55,021 nt of DNA from Deltaproteobacteria bacterium (GTDB taxonomy: Bacteria; Desulfobacterota; Dissulfuribacteria; Dissulfuribacterales; QOAL01): positions 1-55,021 of the forward strand of contig WGBG01000153.1 in NCBI GenBank assembly GCA_015494395.1, given 5' to 3'. Shown piece after piece: positions 1 to 8,898 of the stretch. How positions within the stretch are numbered: position 1 is the first letter of the stretch; each line of letters starts with the position of its first letter. Position numbers and translations under genes: made by a program. Below the pieces are notes generated by a model. The model did not search any database and was not told the origin of the DNA. It worked only from the letters and a program-made list of their open reading frames with translations.

Positions 1-160
1 ACAATTTCTTGTTTTTCTAAGGCTCGCTACGCCAAAATCGCGGAACTCGCTCGTGCCTCGCTCAGACAGACGCGATTTTCTGGCTGCGCTTCCCCAAGAA
101 AAACTACGAAATTCTTCAAAGTCACTCCAAAACAAGACCAATTATCACGCTGAATAGATA
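1..160 (+). mobile_element. MITE family A, copy A1, cut by the window start
   Basis: This is the right-hand part of a repeat found again at 2489-2717, 36286-36522 (inverted), 50532-50756 and 52665-52891 (inverted). It carries the family's internal palindrome (GCCAAAATCGCG opposite CGCGATTTT.TGGC) and ends in the terminal repeat GCTGAATAGATA at 149-160. The left end lies outside the window, so its target duplication cannot be checked. It has no coding capacity. Confidence 0.85.
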
Positions 161-684
161 TAAAATTTTATATTTTAAAGCAAAAAATATGCCACAAGAA
201 TGTTAATATTTTTATTTGTAATAATAAATAGTTAGGTCTGATGACATGCGGGTTGTGATAAGTATTGAAGGGTATTTCATGCACTTGAACTCTTCAAGGG
301 ACCAAAATAGTGTGCCGAGATTAAAGACGGCTGCGGTACGAAAATTTTACTCAGTTGTCAAAGGTTTGACGAAAAACGGGTTTCTCTCGATACTAAAACA
401 TTAAAGTGTCGGTTTTACAACATATCGAACATGCCACTTGAGTCTTGCCTGTACAAAAATGCATTTTATTAACTATCTGAAATAATAGTACAAAATTTCA
501 AGTTGTAACTTAACGTAGTAATAAATTATCTTGTTCGTCAGTGGGTTGTAACTTTCCGAAATCCTGACATTCTTTATTGCTGCACAATATGTTGACGAAT
601 CGCAGGCTATTTTTACGATATGTAGTATTGATGCAGTATCGATTTATTTTTTTCTAAATCCCTGCCAATTTTCCCCCTGATTAC
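161..684. other. AT-rich non-coding stretch upstream of the flagellar operon
   Basis: About 520 bases between element A1 and the sigma-54 promoter. The only open frame of note is a 52-codon one at 246-404 (+) with a weak ribosome site and no family resemblance; I do not call it. Binding sites for a sigma-54 activator would be expected here, but I see no convincing repeated motif. Confidence 0.5.
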
Positions 685-700
685 TGGCACATGTGTTGCT
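685..700 (+). promoter_or_regulatory. Sigma-54 promoter of the flagellar operon
   Basis: TGGCAC at 685-690 and TTGCT at 696-700 give the -24 GG and -12 GC dinucleotides at the strict sigma-54 spacing (consensus TGGCACG-N4-TTGCW). The predicted transcript start is near 712, leaving a leader of about 95 bases before fliL. Sigma-54 control of middle flagellar genes is well known in proteobacteria; its use here is inferred from sequence and position. Confidence 0.8.
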
Positions 701-807
701 AATTATCTTTAAGACATATGCATCTCTGGCATAATGGGCTATGACCGCAAAATTGGTGTTTTAGTGTATCTCTCCGGCTTTCAGCCTTTAACTGACAGGA
801 AATATCC

Positions 808-1332
808 ATGGCAGATAAACAGACAAATGAAGATGTTGAAGTGAAAGGTGAGGCCAAGAAAAAGCCGATCCTCCTCTTTATCATCATTGGTGTTGTAGTG
901 CTTGCGGCCGCAGGAGGGGGAGCCTTTTTCTTCCTGTCCTCATCTCCAAGTGATGAGGAAATTGCCGCTGAGCTTGAGCAGGAGGCTCAGAAGAAGCCTG
1001 AAAAACCTGCAGCAGAAATGCCGCAGGACATTGGGGTCGTTAAGGAGCTTCCGCCCTTTGTTGTGAATCTTGCTGATCCACAGGCAAGACATTTTTTGAA
1101 GGCGAGTATCAGTCTTGAGCTAAAGGATGAGGAGGCAGCCGAACTGGTTGAAAAACTCATGCCCAGAATTAGAAACGACGTGCTTTTGCTGTTTAGCAGC
1201 CAAACCATGGAAGATATCATCTCTCAGGAGGGTAAGGTGCGTCTAAGGGACGAGATAATTGCCCGCATATCCCACATATTGGGGCCAGGGCGGCTTAAGA
1301 ATGTCTATTTTACCCAGTTTGTTGTGCAGTAG
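808..1332 (+). CDS. fliL: Flagellar basal body-associated protein FliL
   Basis: A 174-residue single-pass inner-membrane protein that surrounds the stator units and supports motor torque. It has a short lysine-rich cytoplasmic start, one membrane helix at about residues 21-44, an acidic/proline linker, and the FliL domain from about residue 75 to the end, finishing in the typical YFTQFVVQ. Length matches the family. The ATG follows AGGA in the leader of the sigma-54 transcript. It is the first gene of the flagellar operon, 82 bases ahead of fliM, the common deltaproteobacterial order. A second protein with a FliL-like C-terminus lies at 12561-14240. Confidence 0.93.
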   Translation: MADKQTNEDVEVKGEAKKKPILLFIIIGVVVLAAAGGGAFFFLSSSPSDEEIAAELEQEAQKKPEKPAAEMPQDIGVVKELPPFVVNLADPQARHFLKASISLELKDEEAAELVEKLMPRIRNDVLLLFSSQTMEDIISQEGKVRLRDEIIARISHILGPGRLKNVYFTQFVVQ

Positions 1333-1414
1333 AAACCGTGTTTTTGATGGCAGCAGAGTTCAGGAACAGATTGCCTCTCCGGATATTGGATGGGTTGTTC
1401 ATTAGTGGATTGAT

Positions 1415-2410
1415 ATGGCACAGGTTCTAAGTCAGGATGAAATCGATGCGCTGCTTGGCGGGCTTGATGAGGTAGAAGAAGCCGAATCGTCCCGTTCCGG
1501 GGATGAAGAAGCCCCGCAGGACACCAACATCATACCCTACGACTTTGTCAATGCGGCAAGGATGACAAAGGTCAAGTTTCCTGCCTTTGCCGCTATAAAC
1601 GATTACTTCAACAGGGGGCTGCGTTCAACGTTTTCGTCCATACTAAGGGTTATGGTGGACAGTGCCATTGTGCCCATAGAGATAATAACATTCAAGGAGT
1701 TTCTTAAAAGAGTACCGGTTCCAAGCAGCCTGCACATAATCAAGATGGAGCCCCTGAGGGGGCACATTATGATGGTCATTGATCCGCAGCTTGTCTTCTC
1801 AATAGTTGAGATATTCATGGGTTCAATATCTCTTGGGAAGACAAGGGTAGAGGGCAGGGAGTTTACTTCCATAGAGCAGAGAATGATACATAGGGTGGTA
1901 AATTCCATTCTGAAAGACTTGGAAAAGGCCTGGCAGGGGATATATCCGGTATCAATGCAGTATGTAAGGAGCGAGATTAACCCGCAGTTTGCCAAAATAG
2001 TCCAGGATGATGACGCTGTAATAGTGTCAAAATTCCAGATGGACATAGAAGAGATGAGCGGTGTGATTCACATCACCATCCCCTTAAGCGTTATTCAGCC
2101 AATAAAGAAGAGCCTGCAGAGTTCCTTCCAGGCAGAGGATGTGGAAGATCCCGCGTGGAAGCAGATGGTGCTTCAGAATCTCAGAGTGACCCCTCTTGAG
2201 ATGGTGGTGCCTCTGGGGAAGTCTGTTATCACCGGGGCAGAGCTGCTTGACCTGGAGGTTGGGGACATTATCCAGCTTGATACAAGGATAGACGATCTGC
2301 TTCCCGGAATGTTTGACGGACAGGTGAAATTTGAAGGATATCCTGGCCTCTGCAAGGGACAGAGGGCATTCAAGATTGAGCGCGTGATTACCAATCCGGA
2401 TGACCTTTAA
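1415..2410 (+). CDS. fliM: Flagellar motor switch protein FliM
   Basis: FliM (331 residues, usual length) is the middle layer of the C-ring and the receiver of CheY-P. The N-terminal CheY-binding peptide LSQDEIDALLGGL is intact at residues 5-17, followed by an acidic linker, the CheC-like middle domain (about 45-235, with GxxxG-type elements near MGSISLG) and the C-terminal SpoA domain that pairs with FliN. It lies between fliL and fliN; a family A MITE has inserted between fliM and fliN without touching either frame. Confidence 0.96.
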   Translation: MAQVLSQDEIDALLGGLDEVEEAESSRSGDEEAPQDTNIIPYDFVNAARMTKVKFPAFAAINDYFNRGLRSTFSSILRVMVDSAIVPIEIITFKEFLKRVPVPSSLHIIKMEPLRGHIMMVIDPQLVFSIVEIFMGSISLGKTRVEGREFTSIEQRMIHRVVNSILKDLEKAWQGIYPVSMQYVRSEINPQFAKIVQDDDAVIVSKFQMDIEEMSGVIHITIPLSVIQPIKKSLQSSFQAEDVEDPAWKQMVLQNLRVTPLEMVVPLGKSVITGAELLDLEVGDIIQLDTRIDDLLPGMFDGQVKFEGYPGLCKGQRAFKIERVITNPDDL

Positions 2411-2488
2411 CCTGCGGTAAAGTATTTTGGTTTATGCATCGTGTAGCGTCTCAAAAGTGCTGTACTCACGGTGTTTGGAAAATATGAC

Positions 2489-2717
2489 ATAACTGTTCAG
2501 CGTATTTATTAACGGTAATGAGGGTTGTAAATGGTCTTGTTTTTCCGTTCCGGAGAACAATTTCTTATTTTTCTAAGGCTCGCTACGCCAAAATTGCGAA
2601 ACTCGCTGGTTCCTCACTGAGACAGACGCGATTTTATGGCTGCGCTTCGCCGAGAAAAACTACGAAATTCTTCAAAGTCACTCCAAAACAAGACCATTTA
2701 CCCCGCTGAATAGATAC
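2489..2717 (+). mobile_element. MITE family A, copy A2, inserted between fliM and fliN
   Basis: A 229-bp copy running from ATAACTGTTCAGCG to CGCTGAATAGATAC, imperfect inverted terminal repeats. It is flanked by AATATGAC on the left and AATTATGAC on the right, an 8-bp target duplication with one base inserted. The centre holds the family hairpin around GCCAAAATTGCG. It leaves 92 bases before the fliN start. No coding capacity; the short frames inside it are by-products of the palindrome. Confidence 0.88.
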
Positions 2718-2809
2718 AATTATGACATAATATTGGCAGTGGCGATAGCACAGGAGTGTTTAGATGCGCCTTATTATGATGTTGCTGCCCTGTCTATGAG
2801 GAAATTGAC

Positions 2810-3454
2810 ATGCTTAGTCAGGAAGAACTGGACAAATTACTTGAAGAGGAAGGCTCGGGGTCTTCTGACAGCCCGGATTCTGCCGGTGACCAGAAGGAGA
2901 AAAAGGCAGAGGCTGATGATTCCTCAGGGTCAGGAGGAGGCATTATTGACCAGAGTGATATTGACAGCCTCCTTGAGGGGGCAGCCTCGGATACTTCTGA
3001 CAGTGCCACTGACAATGGTGATGACAACCTTGACTGGGGTGATGCCTTTGCAGAGGCGGCAGCAGGTGGCGATGCCGCAGCAGCCAAGGCCATGTCAGAA
3101 GGAGATGTTTCGTCCCATCAGACTGCCCCTGAAGCAGCATCCCCATCATTTAATGAATTTTCACGTGATTCTGCGCCGGTTACTGAAGAACACAAGGATA
3201 ATCTGGATTTCATACTCGAGCTTCCCCTTGAAATCTCTGTGGAGCTTGGGCGCAAAAAGATCCAGATCAAGGACTTGTTGAAACTTGGGCAGGGATCAGT
3301 TGTTGAGCTTAACAAGATGGCTGGAGAGCCTGCAGAAATCTATGTAAATCACAAGCTTATGGCAAAGGGCGAGGTTGTGGTTGTAAATGAGAAGTTCGGG
3401 GTGAAACTATCTGAAATCATCAGTCAGGCCGACAGGGTAAAGTCTTTGGGGTAA
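2810..3454 (+). CDS. fliN: Flagellar motor switch protein FliN, extended N-terminus
   Basis: FliN forms the base of the C-ring and docks the export ATPase. At 214 residues it is well above the roughly 137 of E. coli FliN; the SpoA domain occupies about residues 128-214. The extra N-terminus is acidic and low-complexity, but carries two peptides like the CheY-binding motif of FliM and FliY: LSQEELDKLL at residues 2-11 and DQSDIDSLLEGA at residues 47-58. The ATG follows GAGGA. The tandem motifs suggest this FliN also binds CheY-P, as FliY does in Firmicutes, but without a visible CheC phosphatase domain. Confidence 0.92.
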   Translation: MLSQEELDKLLEEEGSGSSDSPDSAGDQKEKKAEADDSSGSGGGIIDQSDIDSLLEGAASDTSDSATDNGDDNLDWGDAFAEAAAGGDAAAAKAMSEGDVSSHQTAPEAASPSFNEFSRDSAPVTEEHKDNLDFILELPLEISVELGRKKIQIKDLLKLGQGSVVELNKMAGEPAEIYVNHKLMAKGEVVVVNEKFGVKLSEIISQADRVKSLG

Positions 3455-3479
3455 CAGGGCACTTACACCAGACAATTTT

Positions 3480-3791
3480 ATGGATACAGGCATTTACATA
3501 CGCATGATAGGTGCCCTTGCCCTGGTGCTTGGGCTGCTTCTGCTGCTCTTTTACTGCCTTAAGAAATGGGGCTCTGTGATCCAGTCAAGTGGAAAGGGGC
3601 TGATAGAGGTAATTGAGACAAGGATGATTCTTCCGCGGCGGCACATCTGTGTGGTGCGGGTAGGTGAGAGGACCCTGGTGCTTGCAAGCTCGGAAAAGGG
3701 TTTTGATTATATCGGGGATATTGAAACAGGTAGCTCTACGCTATTTCCACAAGATGAAAAGGGAAAGAAACCTCATGAATCAGGGGCATAA
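3480..3791 (+). CDS. fliO: Flagellar biosynthesis protein FliO
   Basis: A 103-residue protein with one membrane helix at about residues 9-26 and a small cytoplasmic domain with the typical [27 protein letters not shown] pattern spread over residues 48-74 (short beta-strand domain). FliO is an accessory factor that stabilises FliP during assembly of the export gate. It sits in the standard place between fliN and fliP and overlaps the fliP start by 17 bases. FliO is the least conserved member of this set; context makes the call secure. Confidence 0.88.
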   Translation: MDTGIYIRMIGALALVLGLLLLLFYCLKKWGSVIQSSGKGLIEVIETRMILPRRHICVVRVGERTLVLASSEKGFDYIGDIETGSSTLFPQDEKGKKPHESGA

Positions 3792-4551
3792 AACAGGCTT
3801 GTCCCTGCTGATGTCAGGGGCGGTTTTTGTAATAATCCTCCTTTCATTTCAGGAGGCATACGCAGTTATCCTCCCCTCTGTTACAGTTGGCATGGAGGAT
3901 GCCACAAGCCCTGACAGGGTGGCAACAGGCCTTGTAATTGTAGGGCTTCTCACAGTCCTCTCCCTTGCCCCCTCCATCCTGCTGATGATGACCTCCTTTA
4001 CCAGGATAATCGTGGTGTTCGGCTTTCTGCGCCAGGCTGTTGGTACCCAGCAGGCACCACCAAACCAGATCCTCATAGGGCTTGCCCTGTTCCTTACCTT
4101 TTTCATCATGACGCCTGTCTGGAAGACAGCATTCAACACCGCCATTCAGCCCTATCTTGATGAGGAGATATCCTTCAAGGAGGCTGTTAAGAGGGTGCAA
4201 AAGCCGGTTAGAAAGTTCATGTTTGCCCAGACCAGGGAGGCAGATCTTGCTCTCTTTGCAGGCATGGCAAAGATAAGTGATCCCAAGAATCAGGATGATA
4301 TACCAACCACTGTGTTGATTCCGGCCTTTATGATAAGCGAGCTTAAAACCGCCTTTCAGATTGGTTTTATACTTTTTATTCCGTTTCTGATTATTGATAT
4401 GGTTGTGGCAAGCGTGCTTCTCTCAATGGGTATGATGATGCTTCCGCCTGTTATGATATCGCTGCCATTCAAACTGCTGCTGTTTGTGCTGGTTGATGGC
4501 TGGAACATCCTTACCGGCTCAATAGTAAAGAGCTTTATTGCCGGAGGCTGA
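3775..4551 (+). CDS. fliP: Flagellar export gate protein FliP
   Basis: FliP forms the pentameric core of the FliPQR export gate. The ATG at 3775 gives a 258-residue protein that starts with a signal peptide ending AYA near residue 30, as FliP precursors do; the open frame extends further upstream inside fliO, but that extension is not family-like. Conserved segments include the stretch with [15 protein letters not shown] and the C-terminal [19 protein letters not shown], each within membrane helices. It is followed by fliQ with a 4-base gap. Confidence 0.94.
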   Translation: MNQGHKTGLSLLMSGAVFVIILLSFQEAYAVILPSVTVGMEDATSPDRVATGLVIVGLLTVLSLAPSILLMMTSFTRIIVVFGFLRQAVGTQQAPPNQILIGLALFLTFFIMTPVWKTAFNTAIQPYLDEEISFKEAVKRVQKPVRKFMFAQTREADLALFAGMAKISDPKNQDDIPTTVLIPAFMISELKTAFQIGFILFIPFLIIDMVVASVLLSMGMMMLPPVMISLPFKLLLFVLVDGWNILTGSIVKSFIAGG

Positions 4552-4555
4552 TGAC

Positions 4556-4825
4556 ATGACCCAGGATATGGTGGTGGGCCTTGCCAGGGACGCAATTGAA
4601 CTGACTCTGCTGATAAGCCTTCCCATGCTGGGGCTTGGGCTTGGCGTAGGGCTTCTGGTGAGCATATTTCAGGCAGTAACCCAGATACAGGAGATGACCC
4701 TTACCTTTGTTCCGAAGATTATCGCAGTTCTTGTGGGTCTTCTTGTAGCCTTTCCCTGGATGATGAATAAAATAATTGATTTTACAAGAAATCTCATACT
4801 GCATATACCTCAATATATAAGGTAA
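4556..4825 (+). CDS. fliQ: Flagellar export gate protein FliQ
   Basis: FliQ is a two-helix export-gate subunit of 89 residues, the normal family length, when started at the ATG at 4556 (MTQDMVVGLAR). A start 18 bases upstream is possible, but the site GGAGG at the end of fliP is better placed for 4556. Membrane helices lie at about residues 15-40 and 50-75, with the conserved QIQEMTLTFVPKI between them. Confidence 0.94.
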   Translation: MTQDMVVGLARDAIELTLLISLPMLGLGLGVGLLVSIFQAVTQIQEMTLTFVPKIIAVLVGLLVAFPWMMNKIIDFTRNLILHIPQYIR

Positions 4826-4842
4826 TAACAGGGGGAATACCT

Positions 4843-5637
4843 GTGATTAATGCTGATCTGCTAAACTGGATAATGGAACATTACGCTGTGTTTGGCCTGG
4901 TGCTTACCAGGGTTGCAGCGCTCCTGTTCCTGATGCCGGTATTCAGCAGCACCACCCTTCCCATGCAGGTAAAGGCGGCAATAGTGCTTGTGATTTCCCT
5001 GGTACTCACGCCGATTGTGCCTTGGAACGCAAGCATGCTTCCGTCATCACCCCTGGGGTATCTACTGCTGGCATTCACAGAACTTATGGCAGGTATGACC
5101 CTTGCCCTTATGATGAGGCTGATCTTTGCAGGCCTTCAGACAGCAGGGCAGATGGTGAGCATACAGATGGGATTCAGTGTTGCAAACGTAATGGACCCAA
5201 CCAGTGGGACGCAGTCTGCTATACTTGCCCATTTTGCCTATGTAATCGCCTTGCTCCTTTTTCTGGCAACAGATGGCCATCTTGTGATTATCCGATACCT
5301 GTATAAGAGTTTTGAGCTTCTTTCACCGGGCAGGTTTGCCACAGCACCGGGCCTTATGGAGATTATGCTTGAGATGAGCAGGGATATGTTTGTTCTTTCA
5401 ATCAAGCTGCTGGCGCCTGTGATGGTTGTGCTCCTGTTTTCACAGGTTGCCCTTGGGATACTTGCCAAGATGGTGCCCCAGATAAATATGCTCATAGTAA
5501 GCTTTGGAATAAACATAGCCCTGGGGCTATTTTTCATGGGGCTTTCCATGCAGTTTTTCTGGCCGGTGCTTGGCCGTTCATTGGACAGGTGTTTCAGGTT
5601 CTTGCCCGTTGCCATGAGGATAATGGCAGGAGGCTGA
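4843..5637 (+). CDS. fliR: Flagellar export gate protein FliR
   Basis: A 264-residue multi-pass membrane protein, the single-copy subunit that closes the FliP5Q4R1 export gate. The start is GTG at 4843, behind GGGGGA; no in-frame ATG is equally well placed. Conserved pieces include TELMAGMTLALMMRLIFAGLQ and GQMVSIQMGFSVANVMDP. FliR and the next gene flhB are separated by 10 bases. Confidence 0.94.
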   Translation: MINADLLNWIMEHYAVFGLVLTRVAALLFLMPVFSSTTLPMQVKAAIVLVISLVLTPIVPWNASMLPSSPLGYLLLAFTELMAGMTLALMMRLIFAGLQTAGQMVSIQMGFSVANVMDPTSGTQSAILAHFAYVIALLLFLATDGHLVIIRYLYKSFELLSPGRFATAPGLMEIMLEMSRDMFVLSIKLLAPVMVVLLFSQVALGILAKMVPQINMLIVSFGINIALGLFFMGLSMQFFWPVLGRSLDRCFRFLPVAMRIMAGG

Positions 5638-5647
5638 GGAATAATCT

Positions 5648-6733
5648 ATGGCAGAAGAATCCTTTCAGGAACGCACTGAACAGGCGACCCCTAAGAAGCG
5701 GGAGGAGGCCCGCGAAAAGGGACAGGTCGCAAAGAGCAGAGAGCTTTCCTCTGTTGCAGTCCTCCTTACAGGAGTCTTTGTCCTGTACTGGGGCAGTGCG
5801 TTTTTTTATCATCACCTCACCGGGATTCTCAAATACTACCTGCATGAGGCAGCGGCGCATAATATCACGGTAAACGCCATGCCCGGCATGGGGCTATATG
5901 CCATGCGTCAACTTTCTGTCACCTTGCTTCCTCTGTTTCTTGTCCTGTTTGCAGTGGCAGTCCTTTCAAACTACCTCCAGGTGGGAAGTCTCCTTGCCTG
6001 GGAGGCAATTGTGCCCAAATTTTCCAAGTTAAATCCTCTGGAGGGGATAAAGCGGCTTTTTTCAGCCCAGTCCCTTATGGAGTTTGGAAAATCCCTGTTC
6101 AAGCTTGTGGTGGTTGGCTGGATTGCGTGGGATACCATGAGCTCGCAGATGCCGCGCCTTGTCCCCCTGCTTGACCAGACTCCGGGCATGATCCTCTCGT
6201 ACGTGGGCCAGGTCAGTTTCACACTTTTTTGGAAGGTGTGCCTGGTAATGATATTTCTGGCCATCCTGGATTTCATGTTCCAGAAGTGGGACTTTGAGAA
6301 GAATCTCAGGATGACAAAACAGGAGGTCAAGGAGGAGCACAAGCAGACAGAGGGTGATCCCCAGGTCAAATCCAAGATCAGGTCAATCCAGCGCGAGATG
6401 GCAATGAAGCGCATGATGGCTGAGGTGCCTGAGGCTGATGTTATCATCACCAACCCGACTCACCTGGCTGTGGCACTTAAATATGACTCGTCGAGCATGG
6501 AGGCACCAAAGGTGGTAGCCAAGGGGTCTGGCCACGTGGCAGACCGTATCCGCAAAATTGCCAGGGAAAATGGCGTGCCTGTGATCGAGAACAAGCCCCT
6601 TGCCCAGAGTCTTTATAAATTTGTTGAGGTGGGAAAGGTCATACCGGAACAGCTTTACCAGGCAGTGGCACAGGTACTTGCTCACGTTTACAGCCTGCGC
6701 AGAAAATCCCGCAGATCAGGGACAGGAGCATGA
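5648..6733 (+). CDS. flhB: Flagellar export switch protein FlhB
   Basis: FlhB (361 residues) controls the switch of export substrate from hook to filament. Four membrane helices lie between about residues 33 and 215, followed by a cytoplasmic domain containing the self-cleavage motif NPTH at residues 269-272, intact here. The N-terminus ERTEQATPKKREEAREKGQ is the family signature. The fliR gene ends 10 bases upstream and flhA starts 3 bases after the stop, so the three are translated together. Confidence 0.96.
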   Translation: MAEESFQERTEQATPKKREEAREKGQVAKSRELSSVAVLLTGVFVLYWGSAFFYHHLTGILKYYLHEAAAHNITVNAMPGMGLYAMRQLSVTLLPLFLVLFAVAVLSNYLQVGSLLAWEAIVPKFSKLNPLEGIKRLFSAQSLMEFGKSLFKLVVVGWIAWDTMSSQMPRLVPLLDQTPGMILSYVGQVSFTLFWKVCLVMIFLAILDFMFQKWDFEKNLRMTKQEVKEEHKQTEGDPQVKSKIRSIQREMAMKRMMAEVPEADVIITNPTHLAVALKYDSSSMEAPKVVAKGSGHVADRIRKIARENGVPVIENKPLAQSLYKFVEVGKVIPEQLYQAVAQVLAHVYSLRRKSRRSGTGA

Positions 6734-6736
6734 TAA

Positions 6737-8827
6737 ATGGCAACTATTGCTGAAAATCTCTTTGAAGGTATCCAGATAGACAGCAGTAATCTGATTGCCG
6801 CAGTGGGAGTTGTGGGCATCCTGCTCCTTATGGTGCTTCCTCTTCCATCTCCTGCCCTGGACATGTTCCTTGCCCTTAACATCACGGTCTCACTGCTTGT
6901 ATTTCTGCTTTCACTTTATGTGATAAAACCTCTTGATTTTCCGGTCTTTCCCTCAATGCTCCTCTTGACCACCCTGTTCCGGCTCTCCCTTAATATTGCC
7001 TCAACAAGGCTTATCCTCCTTCACGGCCATGAGGGACCTGACGCCGCAGGCCACATCATCATGGGGTTTGGAGAGTTTGTGGTTGGTGGGAATTTTGTGG
7101 TAGGTGGAATCGTATTTGCCATCCTGGTCATCATTAACTTTGTGGTTATTACCAAGGGTTCCGGGCGTATCGCAGAGGTAGCCGCAAGGTTTACCCTTGA
7201 TGCAATGCCTGGAAAGCAGATGGCAATAGATGCGGATCTGAACGCCGGTCTTATTGATGAGGCAGAGGCAAGAAGACGCAGGGATGAAATTGCCAAGGAG
7301 AGCGAGTTTTACGGGGCAATGGACGGTGCCAGCAAGTTTGTGCGTGGCGAGGCCATTGCCGGCCTTATCATAATGGCCATTAACGTAATAGGTGGCTTTA
7401 TTATAGGTGTCCTGCAGCAGGATATGCCGGTATCCACTGCGGCTCAGAGTTATACACTGCTTACTGTTGGAGACGGCCTTGTATCCCAGATTCCTGCCCT
7501 GATTATCTCAACTGCCGCAGGTATCCTAGTAAGCCGTGCAGCATCAACAGCAGGCATGGGCAGGGAGTTTCTGAAGCAGTTTGCAAGCCAGCCCCAGGCC
7601 CTTGCCGTTACCTCCGGGGTGGTCTTTCTCTTTGGCCTTGTTCCTGGTCTTCCTGTGGCTCCATTTGCCCTGCTTTCTGCAGGCATTGCATCCCTTGCAT
7701 GGTTTGCCTTTAAGGAGGAGTCAAAGATACTGGGCCCGGAACCTGAAGAGGAAGAGGCAGAGGCGGCTCAGGAGGCGCCTGAAGCAGGGTCAACCGAGGA
7801 GGTTGAGCAGCTTCTCGCCATGGACATGCTGGAGCTTGAGGTGGGTTACGGGCTTATACCACTGGTTGATGAGGAACAGGGAGGTGATCTCCTTGAGCGT
7901 ATCAGGTCCATCCGAAGGCAGTTTGCCCAGGAGATGGGCCTTATCGTTCCTCCCCTTCATGTGAGGGATAATCTTCAGATGAATCCAGGGCAGTACTCCA
8001 TTCTTATCAAGGGCATAGACGTGGCATCAGGCGAGATAATGATGGGGCACTTGCTTGCCATGAACCCTGGGGATGCCACAGGCGAAATAGACGGTATTCC
8101 AACCACTGAGCCTGCCTTTGGCCTTCCGGCGGTCTGGATAACCGAGGATCAGAAGGAGCATGCCCAAATGGCAGGATACACCGTGGTTGATCCTTCAACT
8201 GTTGTGGCAACTCATCTTGCCGAGGTGATCCGGAGTAATGCAGATGAACTCCTTGGAAGGCAGGAGGTGCAGCGCCTGCTTGATGCCCTGGCAAAGGTCA
8301 GTCCAAAGGCCGTTGAGGAGGTTACGGAAAACCTCTCCCTCGGTGTAATCCAGAAGGTGCTTCAGAATCTGGTAAGGGAGAAGATATCCATACGTGATCT
8401 GCTTACCATCACAGAGACCCTTGCAGATTACGCAGCAATGACAAAAGACCCTGATATACTCACTGAATATGTGCGTCAAAAACTTGGAAGGGCAATAGTG
8501 AAACCGCTTCTCACGCCAGACGGTGTCCTTCCTGTTATCACAGTGGAACCTTCTCTGGAAGATCTTGTGAGAAACGGTATTCAGCAGACAGAACACGGAA
8601 GTTTCCTTGCCCTTGATCCGGCCCAGGCCCAGCAGATAGTAAAGTCAGTGCAGGCAGCGGTTGAAGATGCAACGGTAAGGGGCTTTAAGGCGGTAATCCT
8701 CACAAATCCGGCAATAAGACGGCATCTGAGCAAACTTATTGAACGGTTCCTGCCTGATGTTTCAGTGCTGTCTCATGCTGAAATCCCGGGTAACGTCCGG
8801 CTTGAATCTATTGGTGTCGTGAGGTGA
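6737..8827 (+). CDS. flhA: Flagellar export gate protein FlhA
   Basis: FlhA (696 residues, normal length) is the large export-gate subunit; its C-terminal domain forms the nonameric ring that receives chaperone-substrate complexes. Membrane helices occupy about residues 15-325; the FHIPEP loop follows, with KESEFYGAMDGASKFVRG. An acidic, alanine-rich linker (about residues 333-355) precedes the cytoplasmic domain. AGGAG stands just before the ATG at the end of flhB. Confidence 0.97.
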   Translation: MATIAENLFEGIQIDSSNLIAAVGVVGILLLMVLPLPSPALDMFLALNITVSLLVFLLSLYVIKPLDFPVFPSMLLLTTLFRLSLNIASTRLILLHGHEGPDAAGHIIMGFGEFVVGGNFVVGGIVFAILVIINFVVITKGSGRIAEVAARFTLDAMPGKQMAIDADLNAGLIDEAEARRRRDEIAKESEFYGAMDGASKFVRGEAIAGLIIMAINVIGGFIIGVLQQDMPVSTAAQSYTLLTVGDGLVSQIPALIISTAAGILVSRAASTAGMGREFLKQFASQPQALAVTSGVVFLFGLVPGLPVAPFALLSAGIASLAWFAFKEESKILGPEPEEEEAEAAQEAPEAGSTEEVEQLLAMDMLELEVGYGLIPLVDEEQGGDLLERIRSIRRQFAQEMGLIVPPLHVRDNLQMNPGQYSILIKGIDVASGEIMMGHLLAMNPGDATGEIDGIPTTEPAFGLPAVWITEDQKEHAQMAGYTVVDPSTVVATHLAEVIRSNADELLGRQEVQRLLDALAKVSPKAVEEVTENLSLGVIQKVLQNLVREKISIRDLLTITETLADYAAMTKDPDILTEYVRQKLGRAIVKPLLTPDGVLPVITVEPSLEDLVRNGIQQTEHGSFLALDPAQAQQIVKSVQAAVEDATVRGFKAVILTNPAIRRHLSKLIERFLPDVSVLSHAEIPGNVRLESIGVVR

Positions 8828-8861
8828 AAACAGGATATTGAAGCGCAGAAATGACAAGGAA

Positions 8862-8877
8862 CTGGATTGAGCGATTG
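8862..8877 (+). repeat. Solo terminal end of MITE family B between flhA and flhF
   Basis: CTGGATTGAGCGATTG is identical to the left end of the family B copy at 20692-20899 (its bases 2-17). No partner end is present before flhF, so this is either the remnant of a deleted element or a chance match; 16 identical bases makes chance less likely. It abuts the AAGGAG that may serve flhF translation. Confidence 0.45.
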
Positions 8878-8898
8878 AAGGAGTAAGAGGGAATATCC

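Noticed and set aside
246-404. 52-codon open frame upstream of the sigma-54 promoter
   Set aside because: Weak ribosome site, no family resemblance and no context; not distinguishable from chance.
2518-2709. Short frames inside the MITE A and B copies
   Set aside because: They recur with each element copy, differ in length and are produced by the palindromic sequence; no codon bias or ribosome site.
2734-2750. Sigma-54-like TGGCAG...TAGCA upstream of fliN
   Set aside because: The GG-GC spacing is 11 bases between the dinucleotides instead of the strict 10.
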